Of a stretch of DNA of 46,349 nucleotides, positions 46,118 to 46,349 are shown one piece after another. The position numbers and the translations under genes were made by a program. This DNA comes from Mycobacterium sp. (lineage in GTDB: Bacteria > Actinomycetota > Actinomycetes > Mycobacteriales > Mycobacteriaceae): the NCBI GenBank assembly GCA_011620645.1, contig WOYS01000017.1, positions 3,223 through 49,571 on the forward strand. The letters run 5' to 3'. Under the pieces are notes generated by a model that saw only the letters and a program-made list of their open reading frames with translations, was not told the DNA's origin and ran no database searches. The number at the start of each line of letters is the position of its first letter. The first letter of the stretch is position 1.

Positions 46118-46349
46118 GTGACCTACGACCAGGGGCGTCGCGTCGGCGACCGTGCCCAGGGAGGGCAGGAGCGAAGCGACCCGGGAAATCGGTTCAGAGG
46201 GCAGGAGCGAAGCGACCCGGGAAATCGGTTCAGAGGGCTGGGGGTACCTCCCGCTCGCGGGGGAGAGCGAAGCGACCCGGGAAATCGGTTCAGCGGGCTG
46301 GGGGTACCTCCCGCTCGCGGGGGAGAGCGAAGCGACCCGGGAAATCGGT
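46118..46349 (+). CDS. 5' end of a gene, possibly DUF3152 family (Rv3207c-like), with in-frame repeats
   Basis: A frame starting at GTG 46118 (TYDQGRRVGDRAQGG) stays open to the window end (77 codons) and runs through the tandem repeat. It encodes units with the core ERSDPGNRF, two of 12 residues and two of 20. M. tuberculosis has the DUF3152 protein Rv3207c at this place (from memory), which would fit an Arg/Gly-rich N-terminus. No domain is visible in the part seen, so this is an inference from position. Confidence 0.4.
   Translation, partial: MTYDQGRRVGDRAQGGQERSDPGNRFRGQERSDPGNRFRGLGVPPARGGERSDPGNRFSGLGVPPARGGERSDPGNR
46161..46349. repeat. 36-bp and 60-bp tandem repeat array, right edge
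   Basis: Two 36-bp units (46161-46196 and 46197-46232) are followed by 60-bp units with a GGGGGTACCTCCC palindrome and a CTCCCGC...GCGGGGGAG hairpin. All units share GGAGCGAAGCGACCCGGG-like cores with the left-edge array (1-130) and the copy at 36,757-36,815. The array runs off the window. Confidence 0.92.

Overview
The window is high-GC actinobacterial chromosome and almost certainly comes from a mycobacterium (Mycobacterium/Mycolicibacterium). It carries the mycobacterial core genes mtrA-mtrB-lpqB, fbiA-fbiB, whiB1, whiB2, sigH-rshA, pdtaS and desA3. From memory, the gene order follows M. tuberculosis H37Rv from about Rv3262 down to Rv3207c. Gene names here rest on protein motifs and remembered orthologues; no database was searched.

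Layout. 1-3001: a Nudix hydrolase and the F420 genes fbiB/fbiA on the minus strand. 3361-8634: whiB2, a metallopeptidase-like protein, and a mannose-activation block (DUF3499, manB, SIS/TobH-like, manA). 8676-9023: a rubredoxin relic followed by an intact rubredoxin, all that remains of an alkane-hydroxylase type locus. 9245-16837: sahH, a lipoprotein, tmk, mtrA, mtrB, lpqB and a ComF-like gene. 17136-20912: hpf and secA1. 20926-26211: a DUF6459 protein, a wax-ester-synthase-like protein, a DUF6912 protein, and the ferredoxin reductase/DesA3 acyl desaturase pair with shared palindromic operators. 26296-30638: rsgA, aroA, an SRAP protein, a methyltransferase and a YbaK-like fragment. 30664-34363: the sigH-rshA thiol-stress pair with its own promoter, ribosomal protein bL37, a biotinyl-carrier-like protein, pdtaS and whiB1. 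34621-38995: a lipid kinase, a YchJ relic, aroQ, a membrane protein, a GNAT protein, entC and gpm2. 39054-46349: a ParA-like ATPase, a beta-propeller membrane protein, rhlE, a ferritin-like protein, an MmpS-like protein, a DUF3107 protein, a TetR regulator, and the 5' end of a further gene.

The genes cover cofactor F420 synthesis, GDP-mannose precursors for cell-wall glycans, methyl-cycle recycling, cell-envelope two-component signalling, protein export, lipid desaturation, redox stress control and chorismate metabolism. No tRNA, rRNA, CRISPR array, insertion sequence or prophage gene was seen.

The unusual content lies around the genes rather than in a new operon. There is a dense set of short tandem duplications (14-60 bp) in coding and intergenic DNA, and a dispersed palindromic repeat at three gene ends. 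Three genes (rubA, ybaK-like, ychJ-like) have decayed. A possible long isoform of SigH sits behind an autoregulatory promoter, and a three-site operator set controls the desaturase pair.
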